From contig JAEWJV010000463.1 of the NCBI GenBank assembly GCA_023386395.1, positions 1 to 8,652 on the forward strand: DNA of 8,652 bases, given 5' to 3'. Source of the DNA: Bacteroidota bacterium (GTDB lineage Bacteria > Bacteroidota > Bacteroidia > Chitinophagales > Chitinophagaceae). Positions 1 through 6,560 of this stretch are shown one piece after another; within the stretch, counting starts at the first letter, position 1, and every line of letters starts with the position of its first letter. The notes below the pieces were generated by a model. It ran no database searches. It was not told the origin of the DNA and saw only the letters and a list, made by a program, of their open reading frames with translations. Made by a program: the position numbers and the translations under genes.

Positions 1-416
1 GCATTGTATTGAGTAAAGAAGGCGGGGCTTTGGCTGAATTTAAAAAGCCGCTTAAGGTGGGCGTTGCAGCCATATTGGGCAACGGTAAACAGGTTATAAG
101 CTGGGTTCATATTGATGATGTATGCAGGCTTTTTTTATTTGCCATTGAGCATGAAAACATGCACGGCATTTACAATGCTGTTGCCAATGAAACAGTAAGC
201 AATAAAGCTTTTACGCTGGTGCTTGCCCGTAAAATACTTGGTAAGAATTTCATACCTGTTTATGTTCCTGCATTTGCTTTAAAACTAATAATGGGCGAAA
301 TGAGTATTGAAGTTTTAAAAAGTGCTACGGTGAGTAATAAGAAAATTTACAATACAGGGTTTAGGTTTTTATATCCTTCGGTTGAAGCTGCGCTGGAAAA
401 TTTAACGGATAAATAG
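1..416 (+). CDS. TIGR01777-family NAD(P)-dependent epimerase/SDR, C-terminal part (5' truncated)
   Basis: This is the C-terminal half of an extended short-chain dehydrogenase/epimerase of the TIGR01777 (YfcH-like) family. The frame is open through the left edge, and the first readable residues are IVLSKEGGAL, so the TTG at position 9 is not the start. About 137 residues are visible of a family usually near 300. The segment GNGKQVISWVHIDDV, followed by GIYNAVANETVSN, is the characteristic SDR C-terminal part. The end, from VPAFALKLIMGEM to GFRFLYPSVEAAL, matches the DUF1731 domain that closes these proteins. The Rossmann nucleotide-binding half lies outside the window. The family's substrate is not established, and the old label 'cell division inhibitor SulA' is misleading. 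An 86-bp gap separates it from the fucosidase gene on the same strand. Family assignment is firm; function is not. Confidence 0.85.
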   Translation, partial: IVLSKEGGALAEFKKPLKVGVAAILGNGKQVISWVHIDDVCRLFLFAIEHENMHGIYNAVANETVSNKAFTLVLARKILGKNFIPVYVPAFALKLIMGEMSIEVLKSATVSNKKIYNTGFRFLYPSVEAALENLTDK

Positions 417-502
417 ATTTATTACTACTGATTATAAAAAACCCATCAAAAGACTTCAATTGTTTATGTGATCAATATCTTTACGCTTCATCCATTGCAT
501 AT

Positions 503-1957
503 ATGAAAAAACTTATCTACACGCTTGTGTTAACACTTGCACTTTCAACATTACTTGCGCAAACTTACCAGGATAACTGGCAATCGTTAAACCAGCGTAA
601 GATACCTGCATGGTTTCACCAGGATAAGTTTGGCATCTTTATACATTGGGGATTATATGCTGTGCCATCATACGCACCGGTGATTCCCAACAGCGGTTAT
701 AGTTATGCCGAATGGTATTGGTACAGGCTGCAGGAAAAGCAAAAAGATTTTCTTGCTTTTCATAATAAAAATTATGGTGAAAATTTTGCTTACCAGCAAT
801 TTGAACCCATGTTTAAAACAGAAATGTTTAATCCTGAGCAATGGGCGGATGTATTTAAAAGATCAGGCGCAAAATATGTTGTGCTTACCTCAAAACACCA
901 TGAAGGTTATTGCTTATGGAATAATGCGGAAGCAGACCGTGACTGGGGCCGGCCATGGAATGCAGTTACAGGAACGCCGCACCGCGACCTGCTTGGCGAT
1001 CTCACCAATGCTGTTCGTAATAAAGGACTGAAAATGGGTTATTATTATTCTTTGTATGAATGGTTTAATCCATTATGGCAAACAGACAAAAAAAGATTTG
1101 TCAGCGAGCACATGATCCCGCAATTCAAAGACCTTGTAACAAAGTATAAGCCTTCCATTATTTTTTCAGACGGCGAATGGGAACTCAGCGATACAGCCTG
1201 GCAAAGCACTAAGCTTTTAGCCTGGCTTTTTAATAATTCTCCGGTAAAAGATGAAGTAGTAATAAACGACCGTTGGGGCAGCAATACCCGCGGCAAAAAC
1301 ACAGGCTGCACCTATACCACCTCAGAATATGGAAGCGGCATGAACGCAGATGTTGTGTGGGAAGAAAGCCAGGGCATCGGGCATTCTTATGGGTATAATA
1401 GAAACGAACAGCTTGATGATTATAAATCAAGCCATGACCTTATTTTAATGTTATGCGATATTGTCTCAAGAGGTGGCAATCTTTTATTGGATATTGGCCC
1501 AACGGCCGACGGCCGCATTCCCGTTATTATGCAGCAGCGTTTGATTGATATGGGCGACTGGCTTACATTGTATGGAGACGCTATTTATGAAACCGAGGCT
1601 TACAAAGAATCTTATCAATGGAGTGGTGGTATAAAGCCAGATAAAAAAGGTAAAAGTTATATGGCTGGTTATAGCATTGCAAAAATGACGGCTCCCAAAA
1701 AAGATTCCGCCTTTGTGGAATGTTTTTTCACAAAGCAAGGTAATGACCTGTATTGCATCCTGCCATTCTATCAATCTAAATTCACGTTGAAAAATTTAAA
1801 ATTACCGGCTTCAGCAAAAGCAACAATACCCGGTGCAAAAAATGCATGTTCATGGAAACAAAAAGGCAATGATGTAGAGTTAGATCTTTCTGCCATTACG
1901 GCTAACGATATTTCAAAACAGGGCATTTTTGCAATACGTATTGCAGGTGCATTGTAA
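503..1957 (+). CDS. Secreted GH29 alpha-L-fucosidase
   Basis: A 484-residue glycoside hydrolase family 29 enzyme, expected to release alpha-linked L-fucose from glycans by a retaining mechanism in the periplasm or outside the cell. Residues 1-19 form a signal peptide (MKK, a hydrophobic core, then LLA before Q20); there is no lipobox Cys, so it is probably not a lipoprotein. The catalytic (beta/alpha)8-like domain spans about 25-350: FGIFIHWG at 43-50, SKHHEG at 130-135, nucleophile candidate D223 in FSDGEWE, and GGNLLLDIGP at 324-333. E275 (TTSEYG) and E287/E288 (WEES) are acid/base candidates; this residue varies in GH29 and I cannot choose. Residues from about 375 form the expected C-terminal beta-sandwich. 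No extra carbohydrate-binding module is present. It stands without SusC/SusD partners here and ends 7 bp from the convergent permease gene. Linkage preference cannot be read from the sequence. Confidence 0.93.
   Translation: MKKLIYTLVLTLALSTLLAQTYQDNWQSLNQRKIPAWFHQDKFGIFIHWGLYAVPSYAPVIPNSGYSYAEWYWYRLQEKQKDFLAFHNKNYGENFAYQQFEPMFKTEMFNPEQWADVFKRSGAKYVVLTSKHHEGYCLWNNAEADRDWGRPWNAVTGTPHRDLLGDLTNAVRNKGLKMGYYYSLYEWFNPLWQTDKKRFVSEHMIPQFKDLVTKYKPSIIFSDGEWELSDTAWQSTKLLAWLFNNSPVKDEVVINDRWGSNTRGKNTGCTYTTSEYGSGMNADVVWEESQGIGHSYGYNRNEQLDDYKSSHDLILMLCDIVSRGGNLLLDIGPTADGRIPVIMQQRLIDMGDWLTLYGDAIYETEAYKESYQWSGGIKPDKKGKSYMAGYSIAKMTAPKKDSAFVECFFTKQGNDLYCILPFYQSKFTLKNLKLPASAKATIPGAKNACSWKQKGNDVELDLSAITANDISKQGIFAIRIAGAL
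1930..1945. repeat. 16-bp perfect palindrome at the 3' end of the fucosidase gene
   Basis: TGCAATACGTATTGCA is a perfect 16-bp palindrome within the last codons of the fucosidase gene, ending 9 bp before its stop codon and about 20 bp from the end of the convergent permease gene. There is no T-run after it on either strand, so it is not a classic intrinsic terminator. It could be a protein-binding site, or chance under coding constraint. Confidence 0.4.
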
Positions 1958-1964
1958 TGACTGG

Positions 1965-2747
1965 CTACAGATCGTCTTCCTTAAATTTATTGAATGAAAG
2001 AAATACAAACAGGGCTATATACACGAGGCATATAATAAACAATATAGTTGCCGGGGGTGCATTGTTATAAATAATTTTAGAGCCAAATGTTATGGGAATT
2101 AATGTATCGCTTGCCTGCAATGGAAAATAGTAACGCACGGTGCCATCGCCACTTAAAAATTTAAAATCAATAAGACCGCCGATTAATTGTTCAAACACTA
2201 ATCCATATAAAAAGAAAACAGCCATTGCCAAACCGCTGCGCCGCATTAATACGGCAAGAATCATAGCTGTAAACAGATAGCAAAGCGTTTGAATAAAACT
2301 GTAGCCAATATATTCAATGCCGTTAAACGAAAAAGTCTTGCTGAAGCTGCTGCCAAAATAAACGGCAATTAAGAAACAGCATAGTGTTGTAATAACTGCA
2401 ATGATTAACCCGAATAAAATTTTTGCCAGAACGAACTGCTGCCTTGTTAAACCATCAATAATATTCTGGCGATGCGTTTTAAAATTATATTCATTGGTTA
2501 TAACGAGTATCATTAACATGCCGGGAAAATATAAGAGCCAGCTGCTTACCCAGGCAATGGTTTGATACACCGCCGGAAAGTCATAAGGGAAAATAGTTAC
2601 CGGCACATTATTCTTTTTTATTTCCCCCTGCAGGTTAAATGCAATCTGGTTTATGCCGTACAAGCTTATCACATACAATGCGAGAAATATCCAGAAAGCA
2701 CGATAGTTCTTTACTTTAAGCCATTCGAGTTTTAATAAGTGCGCCAT
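1965..2747 (-). CDS. ABC-2-type transporter permease subunit
   Basis: A 260-residue integral membrane protein, the likely partner of the ATPase encoded just upstream on the same strand. Six hydrophobic segments are visible, at about 18-37, 61-83, 108-131, 147-168, 172-193 and 233-252. This is the usual topology of ABC-2-type export permeases, including BcrB/LanE-like subunits. A charged stretch after helix 2 (NEYNFKTHRQNIIDGLTRQQF, split at about 85-105) matches the cytoplasmic coupling region common in this group (NEY...T..Q....G.SR). The start is ATG at 2747, preceded by an A/T-rich stretch without a Shine-Dalgarno sequence. A repeat-filled gap of 76 bp separates it from the ATPase gene. 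It is convergent with the fucosidase gene, 7 bp away. The substrate is unknown; the family includes peptide-antibiotic and lipid exporters. Confidence 0.85.
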   Translation of the reverse strand: MAHLLKLEWLKVKNYRAFWIFLALYVISLYGINQIAFNLQGEIKKNNVPVTIFPYDFPAVYQTIAWVSSWLLYFPGMLMILVITNEYNFKTHRQNIIDGLTRQQFVLAKILFGLIIAVITTLCCFLIAVYFGSSFSKTFSFNGIEYIGYSFIQTLCYLFTAMILAVLMRRSGLAMAVFFLYGLVFEQLIGGLIDFKFLSGDGTVRYYFPLQASDTLIPITFGSKIIYNNAPPATILFIICLVYIALFVFLSFNKFKEDDL

Positions 2748-2765
2748 GGTTTTTATTTAGAGGGG

Positions 2766-2833
2766 TAAGGCGTAAGGTATAAGGTACAGGGATGTTATCG
2801 CCCGGCATCTTACACCTTTATCCTTATACCTTA
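2766..2833. repeat. Imperfect inverted repeat of TAAGG heptads between the ABC ATPase and permease genes
   Basis: The left arm (2766-2794) reads as heptads TAAGGCG, TAAGGTA, TAAGGTA, followed by CAGGGATG. The right arm (2806-2833), reverse-complemented, reads TAAGGTA, TAAGGAT, AAAGGTG, TAAGATG. The arms pair over most of their length with a few mismatches and one bulge, around an 11-nt centre (2795-2805). Within each arm the unit is a tandem 7-mer, so the element is both a tandem and an inverted repeat. Its right arm covers the last two sense codons and the stop of the ATPase gene. There is no poly-T tract, so it is not a standard terminator. It resembles short interspersed intergenic repeats and could form a hairpin in the mRNA between the two genes. 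No second copy was seen in this window. Confidence 0.75.
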
Positions 2834-3717
2834 TTCGTGAGTTCTAAAAATTTAGTTTCAAGGCTTTTTTTCTTTACCTGTAAATGATTTAATGCGATGT
2901 TATGATTAAAACAATGTTGGTTAATAGCAGCAGCATTTGCATTGCCATTCGCAAAAAATAATTGTAATACGTTGTTATGTTTTTTGATGGATGAAAAACC
3001 GCCCATCTGCTGTAATACATCTTCAAGCTTTCTTAAATCATCTGAGGCCACTTCAATTATTTCATCGGTAACAAGCACTTCATCAACGTTGCCGGCCGTT
3101 AAAAGATTACCATTTTTGATTATCGCCACATGCGTGCAAACCTTTTCCACTTCATCCAATAAATGGCTTGCCATAATAATAGTTTTGCCTTCTCCCGCAA
3201 GCTTTGTTATCAGTTCTCTTATTTCAGCAATACCATTCGGGTCTAAACCATTTGTCGGTTCATCAAAAATTAAAACCTGGGGATCGCCCAACAAACAGGA
3301 AGCAATAGCAAGCCTTTGTTTCATACCCAGGGAATAGGTATTGAACTTACTTAGTTTGCGCTGATAGAGGTTTACTTTCTGCAGCACATTATCAATCTCA
3401 TTAAAACCTTTGCCTTTTATATGCGCAGCAACCCGAAGGTTTTTTTCACCCGATAAATAATGATAAAAATTAGGCGTTTCCAGCAAAGTGCCCACCTGCT
3501 TACGCACTTCGGCATCGGCAGGTTTGCCTAACAAAGTAAAACTGCCTGATGAAGGCTTTAATATATCCAGGATGATTCCCAGTAAAGTGGTTTTGCCGCT
3601 GCCGTTTGGACCAAGAATGCCGTAAACACTGCCTTCCGGCACGCTGAACGAAACATTATTTAAAGCGGTTACAGTTTTGTAGTGTTTGGTAATATTATTT
3701 ATTTCAAGAACAGGCAC
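2824..3717 (-). CDS. ABC transporter ATP-binding protein (BcrA/CcmA-like)
   Basis: A 297-residue ABC ATPase that should power the six-helix permease encoded downstream. The motifs are complete: Walker A GPNGSGKTT at 36-44, signature SLGMKQR at about 129-135 (a SLGMK variant of LSGGQ), Walker B LIFDEP at 149-154 followed by the D-loop GLD, and H-loop H185 in MASHLL. At the Q-loop position the sequence is LLETPNFY (E80), so Glu replaces Gln, as described for lantibiotic-immunity and bacitracin-type ATPases. The C-terminal part, after about residue 215, is a short accessory domain typical of this subgroup. The last codons and the stop lie inside the heptad repeat. The start is ATG at 3717; the gene is divergent from kdsB. 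The cargo is not identifiable; peptide-antibiotic resistance or lipid export are possibilities only. Confidence 0.93.
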   Translation of the reverse strand: MPVLEINNITKHYKTVTALNNVSFSVPEGSVYGILGPNGSGKTTLLGIILDILKPSSGSFTLLGKPADAEVRKQVGTLLETPNFYHYLSGEKNLRVAAHIKGKGFNEIDNVLQKVNLYQRKLSKFNTYSLGMKQRLAIASCLLGDPQVLIFDEPTNGLDPNGIAEIRELITKLAGEGKTIIMASHLLDEVEKVCTHVAIIKNGNLLTAGNVDEVLVTDEIIEVASDDLRKLEDVLQQMGGFSSIKKHNNVLQLFFANGNANAAAINQHCFNHNIALNHLQVKKKSLETKFLELTNKV

Positions 3718-3858
3718 AATAAAATTTTTATCAAATAAAACTAACCAAATTTTAAATAGTTGTACTGAAATATATGAAAGGCAAAAAATGAAGCTGTGCT
3801 GCAGATAACTAACATAATCATAAAACCGGCGAATGAGATTTTAAACGAAATTGCACAC
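3718..3858. other. Divergent intergenic region between the ABC ATPase and kdsB
   Basis: These 141 A/T-rich bases must hold the promoters for both the minus-strand ABC pair and the plus-strand kdsB cluster, unless those genes are transcribed from elsewhere. I looked for the Bacteroidota TTTG / TAnnTTTG promoter pair and found only imperfect matches at poor spacing, so no promoter is called. No hairpin, small gene or tandem repeat is evident. Confidence 0.5.
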
Positions 3859-4593
3859 ATGAAGAAGATAGCAGTGATTCCTGCACGGTATGCATCCACG
3901 CGTTTCCCGGCGAAGCTGATGCAAATGCTTGGCGAAAAAACAATTATAAAAACTACTTATGATAATACCGTAGCAACGGGCTTGTTTGATTACGTAATGG
4001 TTGTTACCGACAGCGAAATTATTTATAACGAATTGCAGAACGATAACGTTATAATGAGCAAACGAAACCATGAGAGCGGCAGTGACCGTATTGCAGAAGC
4101 CATTGCCAACGTTGATTGTGATATTATTATTAATGTACAAGGCGATGAGCCGTTTGTTGATAAGGTTATACTTAAAAATTTATTATCCGCCTTTGATAAT
4201 GAGCGTGTGCATGTTGCAAGCGTAATGCATGAATTATTTGAGCAAGCGGATATAGAGAATCCAAACAATGTGAAAGTGGTTGTTAATAAAAATAATGATG
4301 CTTTGTATTTCAGCCGCTCGGTAATTCCTTTTATAAGGGATGCTGGCACAAAAGCAAGATATTTTAAACACATTGGTATTTATGGTTACAGGAAAGAAGT
4401 TTTGTTGAGTTTTACAACATGGCCGGCCGGCGAGCTGGAAAAAATTGAAAAACTTGAGCAACTCCGTTATCTTGAAAATAATATCAGCATAAGAATGGTA
4501 TTAACCGGTCACGCAAGTATTGGAATTGATACGCCGGACGATCTTGAACTGGCAAAGCAATTTCTAAAGCAACAACAAAATATAAATAACTGA
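3859..4593 (+). CDS. kdsB: 3-deoxy-manno-octulosonate cytidylyltransferase (CMP-Kdo synthetase)
   Basis: Activates Kdo with CTP to give CMP-Kdo and pyrophosphate, the cytoplasmic step before Kdo transfer to lipid A in LPS synthesis. From the ATG at 3859 the protein has 244 residues, close to the 248 of E. coli KdsB, and begins directly with the family N-terminus MKKIAVIPARYASTRFPAKL. Further motifs are SGSDRIAEA at 73-81, INVQGDEPF at 91-99, FKHIGIYGYR at 169-178, LEQLRYLEN at 199-207 and GIDTPDDLE at 222-230. D96 and D224 match the Mg-binding aspartates known from E. coli (D98, D225). An in-frame GTG at 3796 would add 21 residues unlike the family, so I prefer 3859. Its TGA overlaps the ATG of the next gene by one base, implying co-transcription and possibly translational coupling. 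Confidence 0.96.
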   Translation: MKKIAVIPARYASTRFPAKLMQMLGEKTIIKTTYDNTVATGLFDYVMVVTDSEIIYNELQNDNVIMSKRNHESGSDRIAEAIANVDCDIIINVQGDEPFVDKVILKNLLSAFDNERVHVASVMHELFEQADIENPNNVKVVVNKNNDALYFSRSVIPFIRDAGTKARYFKHIGIYGYRKEVLLSFTTWPAGELEKIEKLEQLRYLENNISIRMVLTGHASIGIDTPDDLELAKQFLKQQQNINN

Positions 4594-5414
4594 TGCAAAC
4601 ACTTACCTGCACATTAATTCAATCAAAATTATTTTGGCAGGATACTGCTGCCAACAGGCAGATGTTTGAAGAAAAGATAAATACCATTCAGCAAAAAACG
4701 GAGGTTATTATTCTGCCTGAGATGTTTTCAACAGGTTTCAGCATGGACCCCGAAAAATTTGCTGAAGCAATGAATGGCGATACTGTTGCCTGGATGAAAA
4801 GAATAGCTGCCTCGAAAAGGGTTATTGTTGCTGGCAGCCTGATGATACAGGAAGATGATCAATTCTATAACCGTTTAATATGGATGCTGCCGGATGGCGA
4901 ATATGGTTATTATGATAAACGTCATTTATTTGCCTACGGCGACGAGCACAATCATTATACGCCGGGCAGTAAAAGATTAATTGCATCGGCAAAGGGCTGG
5001 AAATTAAACCTGCAGGTTTGTTATGATTTAAGGTTCCCCGTGTGGGCGCGGCAATCCCCGCCATTACACCTTTGGGGAAACGAAGGCAGCGAGGACAGGC
5101 CCGAATATGACATTTTGATTTATGTGGCTAACTGGCCGGAACGCCGTTCCATTGCATGGAAAACGCTATTGCAGGCAAGGGCCATAGAAAATCAATGCTA
5201 TGTTATTGGTGTGAACAGGGTTGGTGATGATGGCAATGGAATTTATCATGCAGGTGATAGCATGGTTGTAGGCCCGCTGGGTGAAATACTCTATCATAAA
5301 AAAGATGAGGAAGATGTTTTTACAATTGAATTAAACAGAAAACATCTTGAAGATATAAGAGCGAAATTTCCATTTTTAAAAGACGCCGACAGGTTTATTA
5401 TAACAAATGAGTAA
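4593..5414 (+). CDS. Nitrilase-superfamily carbon-nitrogen hydrolase (omega-amidase/YafV-like) with a loop insertion
   Basis: A 273-residue cytoplasmic amidase of the nitrilase superfamily, closest in motifs to omega-amidase (YafV/Nit2 type), which hydrolyses alpha-keto acid amides such as 2-oxoglutaramate. The catalytic triad is complete: E43 in LPEMFSTGF, K109 in YDKRHLF and C143 in VCYDLRFPVW. E118 (GDEHNHYTPG) is the likely fourth conserved acid. YVANWPERR and QARAIENQCYVIGVNRVG follow at 177-211. Between W151 and Y172 lies an unusual segment, residues 154-170 (QSPPLHLWGNEGSEDRP), which I do not expect in E. coli YafV; this explains part of the extra length compared with about 256. The encoding DNA is about 61% G+C by my count. 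The start overlaps the kdsB stop by 1 bp, and the end overlaps nagA by 8 bp. Substrate is inferred from the family only. Confidence 0.9.
   Translation: MQTLTCTLIQSKLFWQDTAANRQMFEEKINTIQQKTEVIILPEMFSTGFSMDPEKFAEAMNGDTVAWMKRIAASKRVIVAGSLMIQEDDQFYNRLIWMLPDGEYGYYDKRHLFAYGDEHNHYTPGSKRLIASAKGWKLNLQVCYDLRFPVWARQSPPLHLWGNEGSEDRPEYDILIYVANWPERRSIAWKTLLQARAIENQCYVIGVNRVGDDGNGIYHAGDSMVVGPLGEILYHKKDEEDVFTIELNRKHLEDIRAKFPFLKDADRFIITNE
5052..5102. repeat. GC-rich 51-bp in-frame insertion within the nitrilase gene, possibly repeat-derived
   Basis: This 51-bp stretch encodes residues 154-170 of the nitrilase. It has 31 G+C of 51 (about 61%), well above the surrounding gene. It includes the inverted pair TCCCC (5055-5059) and GGGGA (5074-5078) with a 14-nt spacer. 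It lies in a loop between the catalytic-Cys segment and the YVANWPE strand, where the compact family members go straight through. That it came from a small repetitive element is an inference. Confidence 0.4.
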
Positions 5415-6513
5415 TACAAAAATATATTTGGCAGAAAGGATATTTACGGGTTACGACATGCTGCAGGAACATGCTGTTGTTACGCTGGATAATGTAATTA
5501 CGGGCATACATCCATTAACCGATATGCCTGCAGGCGCTGAAATTATTGATTTTAAAAATACTTTGATGGCACCTGCGTTTATCGACATTCAATTATACGG
5601 CGCCAATAAAAGATTACTTTCTGCTTACCCCGATGCTGAAACCGTAAAAGCCATTTCTGCATACAGCAAAGCAGGTGGTTGTTCACACTGCATGCCAACC
5701 GTTGCTACGCATACTTATGAAACCATCTTTAAATGCATTGATGCTGTAAGAGATTACTGGAATGCAGGCGGGCAAGGTGTTTTAGGCCTGCATGTGGAAG
5801 GCCCCTGGATAAGCCAGGCAAAACGCGGCGCCCATAATCCCGGCTGGATTTTCTCTCCTTCTGTTCAGCAGGCAAGAGAATTATTGGAATATGGAAAAGG
5901 TGTAATAAAAATAATAACGCTTGCGCCGGAAGTTGTAAATAAAGAAGTGATTGAGCTTGTTCAGTCCTATAATGTTGTGGTTTCTGCGGGTCATAGCAAT
6001 GCAACGTATGAACAGGCCACACAATCATTTCATACAATAAAAACCGCAACGCATTTATACAATGCCATGAGCGCTTTACAACACCGTGAGCCCGGAATAG
6101 TGGGTGCAATTTTTGATCATATATCGGTTAATTGCAGCATTGTGCCCGACGGTTACCATGTAAGTTTTCCTGCTATTCGTATCGCTAAAAAATTAATGGG
6201 CGAAAGATTGTTTGCCATTACAGATGCTGTTACAGAAACACATGAAGGTTATTACACGCATACATCAGATGGTGATAAATATGCAGCCAATGGCATTCTT
6301 AGCGGCTCTGCATTAACCATGAAAAAATGTGTAAAGAATTTTGTTGAGCATTGCAACATCCACACTGAAGAAGCTTTGCGCATGTGCAGCCTGTATCCTG
6401 CCAGAGTTTTGAGCATGGAAAATGAGCTTGGCATTATTGCAACGGGTAGAAAATTGAATATGGTTGTATTGGATAATGATTTTAATGTTTTGGAGGTAAT
6501 AAGTCCGCATTAA
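5407..6513 (+). CDS. nagA: N-acetylglucosamine-6-phosphate deacetylase
   Basis: Removes the acetyl group from GlcNAc-6-phosphate to give glucosamine-6-phosphate and acetate, the committed step of amino-sugar salvage from peptidoglycan or chitin-type sugars. The 368-residue protein is a cytoplasmic amidohydrolase with a TIM barrel. The segment PAFIDIQLYG at 56-65 has QLY where many amidohydrolases have HxH, as in other NagA proteins. The metal ligands are E131 (HVEGPW), H196 (SAGHSNAT) and H216 (THLYNAMS). D273 (ITDAV) is the catalytic Asp. R227 in QHREPG and H251 in PDGYH match substrate-binding residues known in E. coli NagA. The ATG lies inside the end of the nitrilase gene, with an 8-bp ATGAGTAA overlap. 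No nagB or transporter is present in the window. A 204-bp gap follows. Assignment is firm. Confidence 0.95.
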   Translation: MSNTKIYLAERIFTGYDMLQEHAVVTLDNVITGIHPLTDMPAGAEIIDFKNTLMAPAFIDIQLYGANKRLLSAYPDAETVKAISAYSKAGGCSHCMPTVATHTYETIFKCIDAVRDYWNAGGQGVLGLHVEGPWISQAKRGAHNPGWIFSPSVQQARELLEYGKGVIKIITLAPEVVNKEVIELVQSYNVVVSAGHSNATYEQATQSFHTIKTATHLYNAMSALQHREPGIVGAIFDHISVNCSIVPDGYHVSFPAIRIAKKLMGERLFAITDAVTETHEGYYTHTSDGDKYAANGILSGSALTMKKCVKNFVEHCNIHTEEALRMCSLYPARVLSMENELGIIATGRKLNMVVLDNDFNVLEVISPH

Positions 6514-6560
6514 TCACAATTGATTGCATTTAGCTTTTAAGTTTTAATTTTATTTTGTTG

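Noticed and set aside
476..483. TATCTTTA, close to the Bacteroidota -7 box TAnnTTTG, 19 bp before the fucosidase ATG; a similar TACATTTA lies at 6698-6705 before fabH
   Set aside because: Both lack the final G, and no TTTG-type -33 box stands at the proper distance; such matches are common in A/T-rich DNA.
947..954. GGCCGGCC octamer here and again near 4421-4430
   Set aside because: Both lie within conserved coding sequence (W-G-R-P and W-P-A-G codons) with no other shared context; a coincidence of codon choice.
1045..1774. Several antisense reading frames opposite the fucosidase gene
   Set aside because: They are shadows of a strongly conserved GH29 gene, with no recognisable motifs of their own.
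2766..2833. Heptad repeat as a CRISPR-like array or telomere-type repeat
   Set aside because: Units are 7 bp without spacers, and they reverse orientation at the centre, which fits a hairpin element and not a CRISPR array.
3796..3858. In-frame 5' extension of kdsB from a GTG at 3796
   Set aside because: The 21 extra residues have no counterpart in KdsB, whose N-terminus is MKKIAVIPAR-like; the ATG at 3859 gives the family length.
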